A stretch of DNA of 64,000 nucleotides from Phyllobacterium pellucidum (GCF_013327855.1 NZ_JABUMX010000008.1:62001-126000); one strand, 5' to 3'; shown: positions 7,845-16,019, numbered from the stretch's first letter. Notes: a model not told the origin generated them from the sequence alone. A program made the numbers and translations.

Positions 7845-8251
7845 GGTTTTACCTGCTGTGGATCGATCACCAATATTTGCTGCTCGATCATCGAGCAGTC
7901 CGCCTCACCTGTGGGCTGTGCGCGCTCTAAGCGATCCAAATCTTCATACACACTAGCCTTGTAGGCCTTTTCCTGCTCCCGAAGACGTTCCAGACCAGCC
8001 GCTTTCTGCTCTTCGCTCCAACCCGCAGTGATGCGTTTGAACAACTCGGGATGGCTTTGGATGACGTAAAGTTCTAGGCCGGGAATGAGGTCAGAGAGCG
8101 CTTCAAGTTCTTGATCTGAGAGAGTATCGACCAGAGACTCGATAGAGACTCCTACAGGCGTTTTTGGTGTTTCCGGCTGTATGCCAGTCTCCAGCGCGAG
8201 AACCGCTTCTAGGGGGCTGTGTGAGTCATTCTGTGGATTTTCATTCGACAT
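7841..8251 (-). CDS. Hypothetical acidic helical island protein (136 aa)
   Basis: The start is taken at 8251, where AAGGAAACATCCC precedes ATG; the longer frame to 8320 lies inside the upstream gene. The 136-residue product is acidic and mostly helical. It has a disordered Pro/Thr-rich beginning, then a helix-turn segment (LSDQELEALSDLIPGLELYV) and a long charged helix (KAAGLERLREQEKAYKASVY). No family is recognised. It overlaps the AlpA-like gene upstream by 11 bases and the 75-aa gene downstream by 4, so the three are one coupled unit. Confidence 0.6.
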   Translation of the reverse strand: MSNENPQNDSHSPLEAVLALETGIQPETPKTPVGVSIESLVDTLSDQELEALSDLIPGLELYVIQSHPELFKRITAGWSEEQKAAGLERLREQEKAYKASVYEDLDRLERAQPTGEADCSMIEQQILVIDPQQVKP

Positions 8252-8486
8252 GGGATGTTTCCTTGTTTGATGTGTTGCGGTGAAGGTCAGCCCGGGCTTT
8301 GCAGAGCCAGCGACGGGCAAGCCAGTCGTCAGCTGTCTCGGCGGGGATGAGGACCTTGTGGCGCTGGCCTACGGGCTGCGTGGTGCGCTTAGGGCCTAAT
8401 CCGCGTCCCCAGAGCCAGTAGAGATATTGACGGGAAAAGCGCGCGAGGCGGCAAAACTCATCAATCGTGTAAGCTGGGTCGGTCAT
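8241..8486 (-). CDS. AlpA/excisionase-like helix-turn-helix protein
   Basis: An 81-residue DNA-binding protein. The start at 8486 is preceded by CGGAA, and the longer frame lacks a site. The N-terminus TIDEFCRLARFSRQYLYWLWGRG is a MerR/Xis-type helix-turn-helix, followed by a wing (GPKRTTQPVGQRHKVLIPAETADDWLARR). This fold is used by phage excisionases and AlpA activators of P4-like elements. It is the first gene of the leftward arm, directly next to the divergent control region. It probably regulates that arm and/or assists excision. Confidence 0.7.
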   Translation of the reverse strand: MTDPAYTIDEFCRLARFSRQYLYWLWGRGLGPKRTTQPVGQRHKVLIPAETADDWLARRWLCKARADLHRNTSNKETSHVE

Positions 8487-8511
8487 GCTAGGGTTCCGTA
8501 GTAGGTTTATG

Positions 8512-8582
8512 TTCCTATTTTGCCAGTCGGGTAAACTCATGTAAAGCGCCGTTTGCTTTAATCGGACAACACAAGATAGGAA
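8512..8582. promoter_or_regulatory. Nested inverted repeats in the divergent control region
   Basis: Between the leftward AlpA-like gene and the rightward 255-aa gene lie two nested inverted repeats. The outer one is TTCCTATTTTG at 8512-8522 with CAAGATAGGAA at 8572-8582 (one mismatch). The inner one is TAAAGC at 8542-8547 with GCTTTA at 8555-8560. Paired arms of this kind in a divergent promoter region suggest operator sites for an island repressor or activator. The XRE-type protein at 9580 or either AlpA-like protein are candidates. Confidence 0.5.
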
Positions 8583-8677
8583 TATTGTCATAAGTTGCAG
8601 GCTGTGCTAGTCTCTTCCCGAATGCGCGTTGCATCACTTATGTTGCGCGCGAGATTGCCCACTAAGAGCCGCCCGAT

Positions 8678-9445
8678 GTGCCCAAACTGCCCGACCTTCA
8701 CCAACTTCCGAACAATCCTTGGGATGGACCCGTTGACCGGCCCGATCCGAAGGTGATCGAAGAGCGTCGGCAGGCGATGACAGACATTATAGACGCCTTG
8801 CCAGCGGGGAGCCTGAGCGGTGGGGTTGTTGCGTATGACCCGAGCGATCCCAGCACGATGTGGGCGAGCGACGATCCGAAGATGCGGCAGTTTGCGGAGG
8901 AGTACTACGGGATCACGCCTGAGACCGGAAACCGTGGGCTCAGCCACTCTGAGAAGCGCATTCTGCACAATGAGGCTAATCGGGAGATCAACAACATAAC
9001 CGCCGCTGACCTTCGCCGGGAGGAAAAGGAGGCCAAGCGCTTCAATCGTGCCGCTGCTGACCTGTGGCCCGTCTATGCGCTCAATTTCCCTCAAGAAGCA
9101 GCACGGCCAGACGAGGCAAGGGCCGCTATGGAGCGCTTGGTGGCTAGCACACCGCTAAGCAGGCGCGATCTGGCGAGGCTAGCTGAGAGCAGCCCCAAAG
9201 AGTTGTGCGACATGATCTGGGACGAACAAGTCGCCCCCGGCTCTCACAGTGGCAAATACGACCACGACAGCCGCCGGAGCACTCAGCACAATATCATCGA
9301 GAAAATTAACGGCCATCAGCCTGCGAACGGCATGGTCGGTAGCTCAGGGCAATGGGCCTCGTCTGGCCTTGACGCTCCAGTCCAGCCTGAGAGCTTCTCA
9401 CAAACAATCCTCGACATGCAGCGCAAGTCAGGATGGACCCGATGA
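8678..9445 (+). CDS. Hypothetical island protein (255 aa)
   Basis: First gene of the rightward arm. A GTG start at 8678 is the furthest available, because a stop codon lies 12 bases before it; only a weak AAGAG precedes it, and an ATG at 8780 is an alternative. The 255-residue product is hydrophilic and mostly helical. It has charged stretches (NEANREINNITAADLRREEKEAKR) and a Ser/His/Asn-rich tail, with no signal peptide or membrane segment. I recognise no family. Its place beside the control region suggests an early function of the element. Confidence 0.6.
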   Translation: MPKLPDLHQLPNNPWDGPVDRPDPKVIEERRQAMTDIIDALPAGSLSGGVVAYDPSDPSTMWASDDPKMRQFAEEYYGITPETGNRGLSHSEKRILHNEANREINNITAADLRREEKEAKRFNRAAADLWPVYALNFPQEAARPDEARAAMERLVASTPLSRRDLARLAESSPKELCDMIWDEQVAPGSHSGKYDHDSRRSTQHNIIEKINGHQPANGMVGSSGQWASSGLDAPVQPESFSQTILDMQRKSGWTR

Positions 9446-9579
9446 GCACCTTTCTCCTCAAGCGACACGCCCAGAGCTTTACTCTCCCTATGGCTGGGAC
9501 GCGGCGCTGAGGACGGCGGGAGACCAGTATCTAAGCGTGTTTTCCGCCGTCTCTTTTGACCCACTAAGGACCCTAACCA

Positions 9580-10389
9580 ATGCCCGCCTGTTACGCCTAC
9601 GCCAGAAACACCGCCACCTTTAAGACGGACAAGCAATTCGCCGCCATAAAGGCCGTGTCCTTGCCGCTGGGCATTGTGACCTACACGATGCATACAGAAA
9701 ATGAGATTGGCGGTGAAGACATCCTGCTGGCGCTCATTGACCAGCTACGGGCCAACGACACCCTGCTCATTGCGGATATTTTCATCCTTTCCCCGAGGCC
9801 GTCGCGGTTGCTGGCGCTGCTGTGCGAGGTTGTCGGAAAAGGCGTCCGTGTAGTGGCGGCATCGCTCGCTGGGGAAATCAATCTGCCATTACTGCGCTCA
9901 TACACCGTCCACTTTGTTGAGATGGAAGAGAAGCTGCTGGCTGCTGAGGCCAAGCTCATCGAGCGGGAGCGCCTGCATAGAATTGAGATGGACACCTACG
10001 CCTCTGAGTACGAGGCGCATCTCTTGAAACTGCTCCAGAAGCATGGGGTGAACCTTCTGACGCTCGTGCGCCCGGCCAACGCTTTGGAGGGCGATGCCCC
10101 CAAGAACCCTGCACAGGGCCGTGAACTGCGAGAAATGCGTGAAAAGCTCGGGCTAACAGGTGAGCAGGCGGGAGCGCTGTGTCAGCCTGTCATCGGCAAA
10201 TCTCAGGTCTCCCGCATCGAGAGCGAAGGCAGCGGGGCAGCCCACTACGAGAACTTGAAATATGCCTTGGTCACAGCGGAGGTGCTGGCTCGATACGACC
10301 AGACGCGCCGGGCAAAAGCTATTGAGAAGGCGATTGTGCGGCCAGCGCAGATTGTCGAGGACTTCGCCAAGAGCCGGATTGCATCGTGA
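9580..10389 (+). CDS. Degenerate serine-recombinase-like domain fused to XRE-type helix-turn-helix
   Basis: A 269-residue protein with AAGGA 8 bases before the ATG. Residues 1-110 follow the serine recombinase N-terminal pattern: CYAYARNTATFKTDKQ matches the usual YARVST...Q, and NDTLLIADIFILSPRPSRLLALL matches the GDTLVVWKLDRLGRS region. The catalytic Ser position is Thr and the DRLGR arginines are not kept, so catalysis is doubtful. A coiled helix (EEKLLAAEAKLIERERLHR) links to a C-terminal helix-turn-helix (LREMREKLGLTGEQAGALC...SQVSRIESEG) of the XRE type. This suggests a transcription factor built on a dead recombinase dimer module. It overlaps the next gene by 4 bases. Confidence 0.7.
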   Translation: MPACYAYARNTATFKTDKQFAAIKAVSLPLGIVTYTMHTENEIGGEDILLALIDQLRANDTLLIADIFILSPRPSRLLALLCEVVGKGVRVVAASLAGEINLPLLRSYTVHFVEMEEKLLAAEAKLIERERLHRIEMDTYASEYEAHLLKLLQKHGVNLLTLVRPANALEGDAPKNPAQGRELREMREKLGLTGEQAGALCQPVIGKSQVSRIESEGSGAAHYENLKYALVTAEVLARYDQTRRAKAIEKAIVRPAQIVEDFAKSRIAS

Positions 10390-10556
10390 GAGCGGGCGAG
10401 AACCTCTACGAGAAAGCGACAATCAAGCCCGATGCAGAGGTACGGGCGGCGTTGCGGTGGAGGGCAGCGGGAAGGGAAATATACCTTTCGGAACGCGAGA
10501 AGCGCCTGCTCGCCGAATGGGACCGTGAATGTAACCAAGGAAGACCACAGCGATGA
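10386..10556 (+). CDS. Small basic hypothetical protein (56 aa)
   Basis: A GTG at 10386 overlaps the stop of the recombinase-like gene (GTGA), and the frame runs 56 codons to TGA at 10554. The product is highly charged and helical (LRWRAAGREIYLSEREKRLLAEW). It is too short for a family call. Coupled overlaps at both ends, GTGA with the gene before and ATGA with the gene after, support real translation. It is not a shadow, because no gene exists on the other strand here. Confidence 0.5.
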   Translation: MRAGENLYEKATIKPDAEVRAALRWRAAGREIYLSEREKRLLAEWDRECNQGRPQR

Positions 10557-10726
10557 GTATTGAGAAGCAATTTAAGAAATGGATCAGGGAAGCAGACGGC
10601 GACCGGGAGGCTCTGGCCTCCAGCATTAAGGACTGGCTGGAGGCCGCCAATGAAGCTGACCTTGAGGAGTTCAGTGAGCTTATAGCGGAGCGCCTGCTGC
10701 CGGATGAGGACGAGGACGAGGACTGA
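10553..10726 (+). CDS. Small acidic hypothetical protein (57 aa)
   Basis: ATG at 10553 overlaps the previous stop (ATGA). AAGGAAG lies about 12 bases upstream, inside the preceding gene. The 57-residue product is helical and ends in a run of alternating Asp and Glu (DEDEDED), a DNA-mimic-like or chaperone-binding type of acidic tail. No family is recognised. It stands 3 bases before the 105-aa gene, so the rightward arm from 9580 to 11047 is one tight operon. Confidence 0.5.
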   Translation: MSIEKQFKKWIREADGDREALASSIKDWLEAANEADLEEFSELIAERLLPDEDEDED

Positions 10727-10729
10727 GCC

Positions 10730-11047
10730 ATGGCAACACCTACAGTTTCGATTATTGGGAATAGAGCGACAGCCCAATGGGCAGGTGAAACGGGAACCGG
10801 TGGTGCAGTGCAGCTGTCTCTTTTCCCGGATAAAACCGTGCAAGCCACGGGCACGGGCACAGTATCCGTGCAAGGTTCCCGTGATGGCACCAACTGGTTC
10901 GCGCTGAAAAATACCAACAACACCCCAGCTGCGATTAGCCTCGCAGCCGCTTCGAATGCCGCCGATACGATCCGCGAAAACCCGCCCTTTATCCGTGTTG
11001 TCGTTGCTGGCGGGACTGCGACAATTACGATCACGGCTATAAAATAG
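10730..11047 (+). CDS. Beta-rich phage-like protein (105 aa)
   Basis: A 105-residue Thr/Gly/Val-rich protein with no signal peptide and no cysteine, predicted all-beta. The segment VSVQGSRDGTNWFALKN and the closing PFIRVVVAGGTATITITAI resemble small beta-sandwich proteins seen among phage structural or decoration genes. On a satellite-like element such a protein could alter or decorate a helper capsid, but that is speculation. The start follows the previous stop by 3 bases, and the acidic end of the preceding gene supplies a GAGGA-rich ribosome site. Confidence 0.6.
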   Translation: MATPTVSIIGNRATAQWAGETGTGGAVQLSLFPDKTVQATGTGTVSVQGSRDGTNWFALKNTNNTPAAISLAAASNAADTIRENPPFIRVVVAGGTATITITAIK

Positions 11048-11107
11048 CCCCGCGCGTCACCACTTGTTTTCCGGCGCAATCACGCGCCCCGCTATGTGGA
11101 GGAAAAA

Positions 11108-11422
11108 ATGCCCGTGAGTGAAACCGTCAGCGCAGATTTTAGGGGTCTGTTTGCTGCCAACTTCTTGAGCCGTGCTGTCGGCTCTTTGTTTAAACAGCGC
11201 ACTAACTATGCCTGCCAGATGCCCAGCGCCGATCCCGCAGACGAGCGTTACTTGACTGCGAAGCAGGTGAGGGCGCGTTACGGGGACATAACCAGCGTCA
11301 CTCTTTACCGGTGGAGCCACGACGAGCAGAAGGGCTTTCCCAAACCAGTGAAGCTGTCGGAACACAACTATTGGCGGCTGAGCGAGTTGCTTGCGTGGGA
11401 ACACGCCAAGATCATCGGCTAG
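11108..11422 (+). CDS. AlpA-family helix-turn-helix regulator
   Basis: The start is set at 11108, where GGAGG precedes ATG by 5-6 bases; a GTG at 11096 would overlap that site. The 104-residue product carries an AlpA/MerR-like domain near its C-terminus. It reads YLTAKQVRARYGDITSVTLYRWSHDEQKGFPKPVKL, then a wing and YWRLSELLAWEH, the typical ending of P4 AlpA-like activators. AlpA proteins switch on integrase/excision genes in satellites. It is the last gene before the right attachment site, separated from the preceding gene by 60 bases. Confidence 0.75.
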   Translation: MPVSETVSADFRGLFAANFLSRAVGSLFKQRTNYACQMPSADPADERYLTAKQVRARYGDITSVTLYRWSHDEQKGFPKPVKLSEHNYWRLSELLAWEHAKIIG

Positions 11423-11451
11423 AGAGGTGCGACAAATTGGCAGCCGCGATT

Positions 11452-11492
11452 TGTTACCTCCAGCGTTACCTCAGAAGCGAATTTGAGTAACA
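11452..11492 (+). promoter_or_regulatory. Putative integrase arm-type sites, right end
   Basis: TGTTACCT at 11452-11459, CGTTACCT at 11464-11471, and the inverted form GAGTAACA at 11485-11492. These match the repeated octamer near the left end and lie 46-86 bases from the attR repeat. Having the same motif inside both ends of the element is what an excision complex would need. Functional assignment is inferred. Confidence 0.5.
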
Positions 11493-11537
11493 GCCGGAAA
11501 GCTCTAGTTTCATAAAGTCTTGATTTTCTTCGGGTTT

Positions 11538-11587
11538 TTGGTGAGCGCGCAGGGATTCGAACCCTGGACCTACTGATTAAAAGTCAG
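11538..11587 (-). repeat. attR: 50-bp direct repeat within tRNA-Lys
   Basis: Perfect match to 1807-1856, offset 9731 bases. It overlaps the 3' half of the intact tRNA-Lys, from the CCA end through the anticodon arm. With the left copy it defines the element. The exact crossover point inside the 50 bases cannot be read from one sequence; the anticodon-arm symmetry is the usual place. Confidence 0.93.
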
Positions 11588-11614
11588 TTGCTCTACCGGC
11601 TGAGCTACGCGCTC
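11539..11614 (-). tRNA. tRNA-Lys (anticodon UUU)
   Basis: Complete 76-base cloverleaf including an encoded CCA. The acceptor stem is GAGCGCG/CGCGCTC, the D arm is GCTC...GAGC, the anticodon arm is ACTGA-CTTTTAA-TCAGT with anticodon UUU, and the T arm is CAGGG-TTCGAAT-CCCTG. The 5' half is chromosomal and the 3' half lies in the att repeat, so the integrated element has rebuilt a working gene. Confidence 0.97.
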
Positions 11615-11886
11615 CCAAAACGAGGCGCGTTCAATCGCCTCGGGAAGTGCGGCGGAACATAGGGGCGGGACAGCCATCGGTCAACAACTAACATGCAGAT
11701 AATTTGCGGAAAAAAGCCTTGATTTTGCGCGATTCGCTGCTTTTCCGGCGCGCTGTGGTCTTTGAACCCGCGAGCGAAACCGCGCCCGTTCGCCAATCAT
11801 GGCGAAACTGGCGAAAAGGTGATTGGCCTTCGCAGGGGATTCGGCATAATCCGCGCCCAACGAAATGCCATTTTCAAGGAGCGCGC

Positions 11887-12633
11887 ATGGCGCTTGATGT
11901 TTCCTACCTGACGGCCGTCGGCGCCGGCGCCCTGTCTTTCCTTTCGCCCTGCGTGCTGCCACTCGTCCCGCCCTATCTTTGCTACATGGCGGGCGTGACG
12001 GTTGAAGATTTCCGTTCCGATTCGCCGCAGGCGCGCATCTCGCCCGTGCGGCAGGCGCTGCTCATGTCTTCGCTGGCCTTCGTCCTTGGCTTTACCACTG
12101 TGTTCGTTCTGCTCGGCGCCGGCGCTTCGACGATCGGCGGCTTTTTGCGCATGTGGCAGCAGGAGATCGCCATCGCCGCCGGCATCGTCATCATCCTGAT
12201 GGGCCTGAATTTCCTCGGTGTCTTCAAGCTTGCTTTCCTTTCGCGCGAGGCGCGATTCCAGACGCAGGGCAAGCCCGCCAATCCGCTCTCGGCCTACGTC
12301 ATGGGCCTCGCTTTTGCTTTCGGCTGGACACCTTGCATCGGTCCGGTGCTGGGGCCGATCCTCGCCCTTGCCGGCGCGCGCGATACGGTCGCCGACGGCG
12401 CAATTCTGCTTGCCGTCTACTCGCTCGGCCTCGGCATTCCCTTTATCGTCGCCGCGCTGTTTTCGGGCCTGTTCATGAAGTTTCTTGGCCGCTTTCGCAT
12501 GCATCTCGGCAAGGTCGAAAAGGTGATGGGCGGGCTTCTCGTCGTCACGGGCATTCTGTTCCTGACCGGCGGACTGCAGACTTTCTCGTTCTGGCTGCTT
12601 GAAACATTTCCCATCCTCGGCCAACTCGGCTAA
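11887..12633 (+). CDS. ccdA: Cytochrome c biogenesis protein CcdA
   Basis: Inner-membrane thiol reductant carrier that passes electrons from cytoplasmic thioredoxin to periplasmic partners for cytochrome c maturation and disulfide reduction. I chose the ATG at 11887 with AAGGAG 6 bases upstream, giving 248 residues; the longer frame has a non-membrane leader without a site. Six hydrophobic segments are visible. The two family cysteine motifs are present: LSPCVLPLVPPYLCYMAG in the first helix and GWTPCIGPVLGP in the fourth. It is the first chromosomal gene right of the island, oriented away from tRNA-Lys. Confidence 0.92.
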   Translation: MALDVSYLTAVGAGALSFLSPCVLPLVPPYLCYMAGVTVEDFRSDSPQARISPVRQALLMSSLAFVLGFTTVFVLLGAGASTIGGFLRMWQQEIAIAAGIVIILMGLNFLGVFKLAFLSREARFQTQGKPANPLSAYVMGLAFAFGWTPCIGPVLGPILALAGARDTVADGAILLAVYSLGLGIPFIVAALFSGLFMKFLGRFRMHLGKVEKVMGGLLVVTGILFLTGGLQTFSFWLLETFPILGQLG

Positions 12634-12723
12634 AGGTGCTTCAAATGTTCATTCAAATGGCGATAGGGCCCGTGCCAGAGCAGGCATGAGAATGCCCGGT
12701 CAAAACTGATCTGGAAGTCCGAC

Positions 12724-14085
12724 ATGACATCACGCTCCTGCCTCACCGTCATTCTCGCTGCCGGCGAGGGCACCCGCATGAAATCAGAACTGCCGAAGGT
12801 CCTGCACATGATCGCGGGCCTGCCGATCGTGGCGCATGTGGCCAAGGCGGTCACGGGGGCTGGCGGCAGCGACATTGCGCTCGTCGTTGGCAAGGGCGCC
12901 GAAAAGGTGGAAGCTGCGGTGCGCGCGATAGCGCCGAATGTCACAGTGCACGAGCAGACCGAGCGGCTTGGCACCGCCCATGCAGTTCTGGCGGCGCGCG
13001 ACGCGATTGCACGCGGCTACGATGATGTGCTGGTCGTCTTCGGCGATACGCCGCTCATCGAAACTGCGGCTTTGGCGCAGGCGCGGGCCAAGCTTGCCGA
13101 CGGCGCCGATGTGGTCGTCATGGGTTTCCGTCCGGCTGGACCGAACGGCTATGGCCGGCTCATCGAGAAGGACGGCCGTCTCATGGCGATTCGCGAGGAG
13201 AAGGACGCGAGCGCCGAGGAAAAGCAGATCGGCCTGTGCAATGGCGGGCTGATGGCGCTGCGCGGCAAGAGTGCACTCAGCCTGCTTGACCGGATCACCA
13301 ACAACAATGCCAATGGCGAATATTATCTGACCGATGTGGTCGAGATCGCCAATGCCGGCGGCCAGAGCGTCGTTGCCATCGAGATTTCTCCGGACAATGT
13401 CATCGGCATCAATACGCGTGCCGAACTCGCGGAGGCCGAAGCCATCTGGCAGAACCGCATGCGCCGCGACATGATGATGGCCGGCGTGACGATGCATGCG
13501 CCGGAGACAGTGTTCTTCTCACACGACACGCTGGTCGAGTCCGACGCCATCCTTGAACCCAACATCGTTTTCGGGCCCGGGGTAACGGTTGCGCGGGGCG
13601 CGGTTATCCATGCGTTCTGCTATTTCGAGGGCGCGAAAATCGGCGCGAATGCCAATGTCGGTCCATTCGCACGGCTGCGCCCCGGTGCCGATCTTGCGGA
13701 AAAATCCAAGGTCGGCAATTTCGTCGAGGTGAAGAACGCTGTGGTCGGCATCGGCGCCAAGGTCAATCATCTGACTTACATCGGCGATGCGACGATCGGC
13801 GCAGCGGCCAATATCGGCGCGGGGGCGATTACCTGCAATTATGACGGCTACAATAAACATTTGACGGAGATCGGGGCCAACGTCTTCGTCGGGTCCAATA
13901 CCTCATTGGTGGCACCGGTGAAGATCGGCGATAATGCTTATGTCGCATCGGGCAGCGTGATTACGGCGAATGTGCCCGCAGATGCCCTCGCTTTCGGGCG
14001 CGCGCGCCAGGAAATCAAGGAAGGACGCGCGATCGAACTGCGCGCCCGCTATGCCGCCGCAAAATTAGCCAAGAAGGCTGACTAG
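12724..14085 (+). CDS. glmU: Bifunctional UDP-N-acetylglucosamine pyrophosphorylase / glucosamine-1-phosphate acetyltransferase
   Basis: Makes UDP-N-acetylglucosamine for peptidoglycan and lipopolysaccharide. The N-terminal nucleotidyltransferase shows [18 protein letters not shown] near residues 10-28 and the GTAHAV and NGEYYLTD motifs. The C-terminal half is a left-handed beta-helix of hexapeptides ([53 protein letters not shown]). At 453 residues it is the usual length. The start has GGAAG upstream. It precedes glmS by 110 bases; together they supply the amino-sugar branch. Confidence 0.97.
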   Translation: MTSRSCLTVILAAGEGTRMKSELPKVLHMIAGLPIVAHVAKAVTGAGGSDIALVVGKGAEKVEAAVRAIAPNVTVHEQTERLGTAHAVLAARDAIARGYDDVLVVFGDTPLIETAALAQARAKLADGADVVVMGFRPAGPNGYGRLIEKDGRLMAIREEKDASAEEKQIGLCNGGLMALRGKSALSLLDRITNNNANGEYYLTDVVEIANAGGQSVVAIEISPDNVIGINTRAELAEAEAIWQNRMRRDMMMAGVTMHAPETVFFSHDTLVESDAILEPNIVFGPGVTVARGAVIHAFCYFEGAKIGANANVGPFARLRPGADLAEKSKVGNFVEVKNAVVGIGAKVNHLTYIGDATIGAAANIGAGAITCNYDGYNKHLTEIGANVFVGSNTSLVAPVKIGDNAYVASGSVITANVPADALAFGRARQEIKEGRAIELRARYAAAKLAKKAD

Positions 14086-14195
14086 ATCGCATTCCATTGT
14101 TCGTGCAAGATTGCGCAACGGAAATTGACTTCCGGCCAGGGCGATTCCGCCCTAAGGCAGGAAGATAAAAAAAGCCTGGGGCATCGGAGTTTTGC

Positions 14196-16019
14196 ATGTG
14201 CGGGATCGTTGGAATTATCGGCCGGGAGCAGGTTGCGCCGCTGCTCGTGGACGCGCTGAAGCGGCTTGAATATCGCGGATATGATTCTGCCGGTGTCGCG
14301 ACCCTCAACAATGGTGTCCTCGACCGCCGCCGCGCCGAGGGCAAGCTCGCCAATCTCGACAAGCTCCTGAAGGAGCAACCTCTCAACGGCACGATCGGCC
14401 TCGGTCACACCCGCTGGGCGACCCACGGTGCGCCGACCGTGCGCAATGCGCACCCGCATACGACGCCGCGCCTCGCCGTCATTCACAACGGGATCATCGA
14501 GAACTTTGCCGAACTGCGGACCATGCTCGAATCCGACGGCTATAAGTTCGAGACTGAGACCGACACGGAAACCGTCGCGCATCTGGTGACGCGCGCGCTC
14601 GACCGCGGGCTTTCGCCCATCGACGCAGTACGCCAGACCTTGCCGCAGCTGCGCGGCGCCTTTGCCATCGCCATCATGTTCAAGGGCGAGGAGGACCTTC
14701 TGGTTGCCGCCCGCAATGGCCCGCCGCTTGCGGTGGGGTATGGCGACGGTGAAATGTACCTGGGCTCCGACGCGATCGCGCTTGCCCCGTTCACCGACAA
14801 TCTCTCCTACCTTGAGGACGGCGATTGGGCCGTCCTGACGCGCGAAGGCGTCGTGATCTACGATGAGACGGGCATGGAGGTCGAACGCCCCGTTCAGAAG
14901 TCGGCGGGGACCGCTTTCCTCGTCAGCAAGGGCAATCACCGCCATTTCATGGAAAAGGAAATCCATGAACAGCCGGAGGTGATTTCGCACACGCTTGCCA
15001 ATTATCTCGATTTCGCCAAGGGAACCGTTCGCACCGATGCAACGCCTCTCGATTTCAGCAAGGTGGACCGCATCGCGGCATCTGCCTGCGGTACCGCATT
15101 TTATGCCGGCCTCATCGGCAAATACTGGTTCGAACGCATCGCGCGGCTCCCGGTCGATATCGATGTCGCTTCCGAGTTCCGCTATCGCGAGATGCCGTTG
15201 TCGAAGGACAGCCTTGCGCTCTTCGTCTCGCAATCGGGCGAGACTGCCGATACGCTCGCCTCGCTGCGCTACTGCAAGCAGCAGGGGCTGAAGATCGGCA
15301 CGATCGTCAATGTCCGCGAATCGACGATGGCGCGCGAATCGAACACCGTGTTCCCGACGCTCGCCGGTCCTGAGGTCGGCGTCGCATCGACCAAGGCTTT
15401 CACCTGCCAATTGGCGGTTCTGGCATCGCTCGCAGTAGCCGCCGCCAAGATGCGCGGCACGATCGACGAGCAGGAAGAACGCCAGCTCGTGCGCGAGCTT
15501 TCGGAAATTCCGCGCTATGCCAATCACGCGCTGCGCCTCGAAGAACAGATGGAGACGATCAGCCGTGACCTCAGCCAGGTCAAGCACGTGCTTTACCTTG
15601 GCCGTGGCACCAGCTACCCGCTTGCGCTCGAAGGCGCGCTGAAGCTCAAGGAAATTTCCTACATCCATGCAGAAGGCTATGCGGCGGGTGAATTGAAGCA
15701 CGGGCCTATCGCACTGATCGACGAATCGATGCCGGTCATCGTCATTGCGCCGTATGACCATTGGTTCGAGAAGACGGTTTCGAACATGCAGGAGGTCGCG
15801 GCGCGCGGCGGCAAGATTATCCTGATCACCGACGAGAAGGGAGCGGCGGCGAGCACATTGAATACGATGCACACGATCGTGCTGCCGGACATGCCGGAAA
15901 TCATCGCCCCGATCATCTATGCATTGCCGATCCAGATGCTGGCATATCATACGGCGGTGTTCATGGGGACCGACGTCGACCAGCCCCGCAACCTTGCAAA
16001 ATCCGTAACGGTCGAATAG
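14196..16019 (+). CDS. glmS: Glutamine-fructose-6-phosphate aminotransferase (isomerizing)
   Basis: First committed step of the hexosamine pathway, making glucosamine-6-phosphate from fructose-6-phosphate and glutamine in the cytoplasm. The N-terminal glutaminase begins MCGIVGIIG with catalytic Cys2, and has GHTRWATHG and the HNGIIENFAEL loop. Two SIS sugar-isomerase domains follow (SQSGETADTLASLR and the LGRGTSYPLALEGALKLKEISY region), and the protein ends KSVTVE as usual. Length is 607 residues, typical. CGGAG is the ribosome site. Its stop codon directly abuts the stop of recG on the other strand. Confidence 0.98.
   Translation: MCGIVGIIGREQVAPLLVDALKRLEYRGYDSAGVATLNNGVLDRRRAEGKLANLDKLLKEQPLNGTIGLGHTRWATHGAPTVRNAHPHTTPRLAVIHNGIIENFAELRTMLESDGYKFETETDTETVAHLVTRALDRGLSPIDAVRQTLPQLRGAFAIAIMFKGEEDLLVAARNGPPLAVGYGDGEMYLGSDAIALAPFTDNLSYLEDGDWAVLTREGVVIYDETGMEVERPVQKSAGTAFLVSKGNHRHFMEKEIHEQPEVISHTLANYLDFAKGTVRTDATPLDFSKVDRIAASACGTAFYAGLIGKYWFERIARLPVDIDVASEFRYREMPLSKDSLALFVSQSGETADTLASLRYCKQQGLKIGTIVNVRESTMARESNTVFPTLAGPEVGVASTKAFTCQLAVLASLAVAAAKMRGTIDEQEERQLVRELSEIPRYANHALRLEEQMETISRDLSQVKHVLYLGRGTSYPLALEGALKLKEISYIHAEGYAAGELKHGPIALIDESMPVIVIAPYDHWFEKTVSNMQEVAARGGKIILITDEKGAAASTLNTMHTIVLPDMPEIIAPIIYALPIQMLAYHTAVFMGTDVDQPRNLAKSVTVE

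Noticed and set aside
9249..9623. Plus-strand frame across the 255-aa and recombinase-like genes
   Set aside because: It overlaps both genes in another frame and has no ribosome site or family pattern.
11797..12624. Minus-strand frame of 275 codons
   Set aside because: Antisense of ccdA, with highly charged low-complexity sequence.
14082..15950. Long minus-strand open frame of 622 codons
   Set aside because: It is antisense to the clear glmS gene, with low-complexity Arg/His-rich translation typical of a shadow in high-GC DNA.
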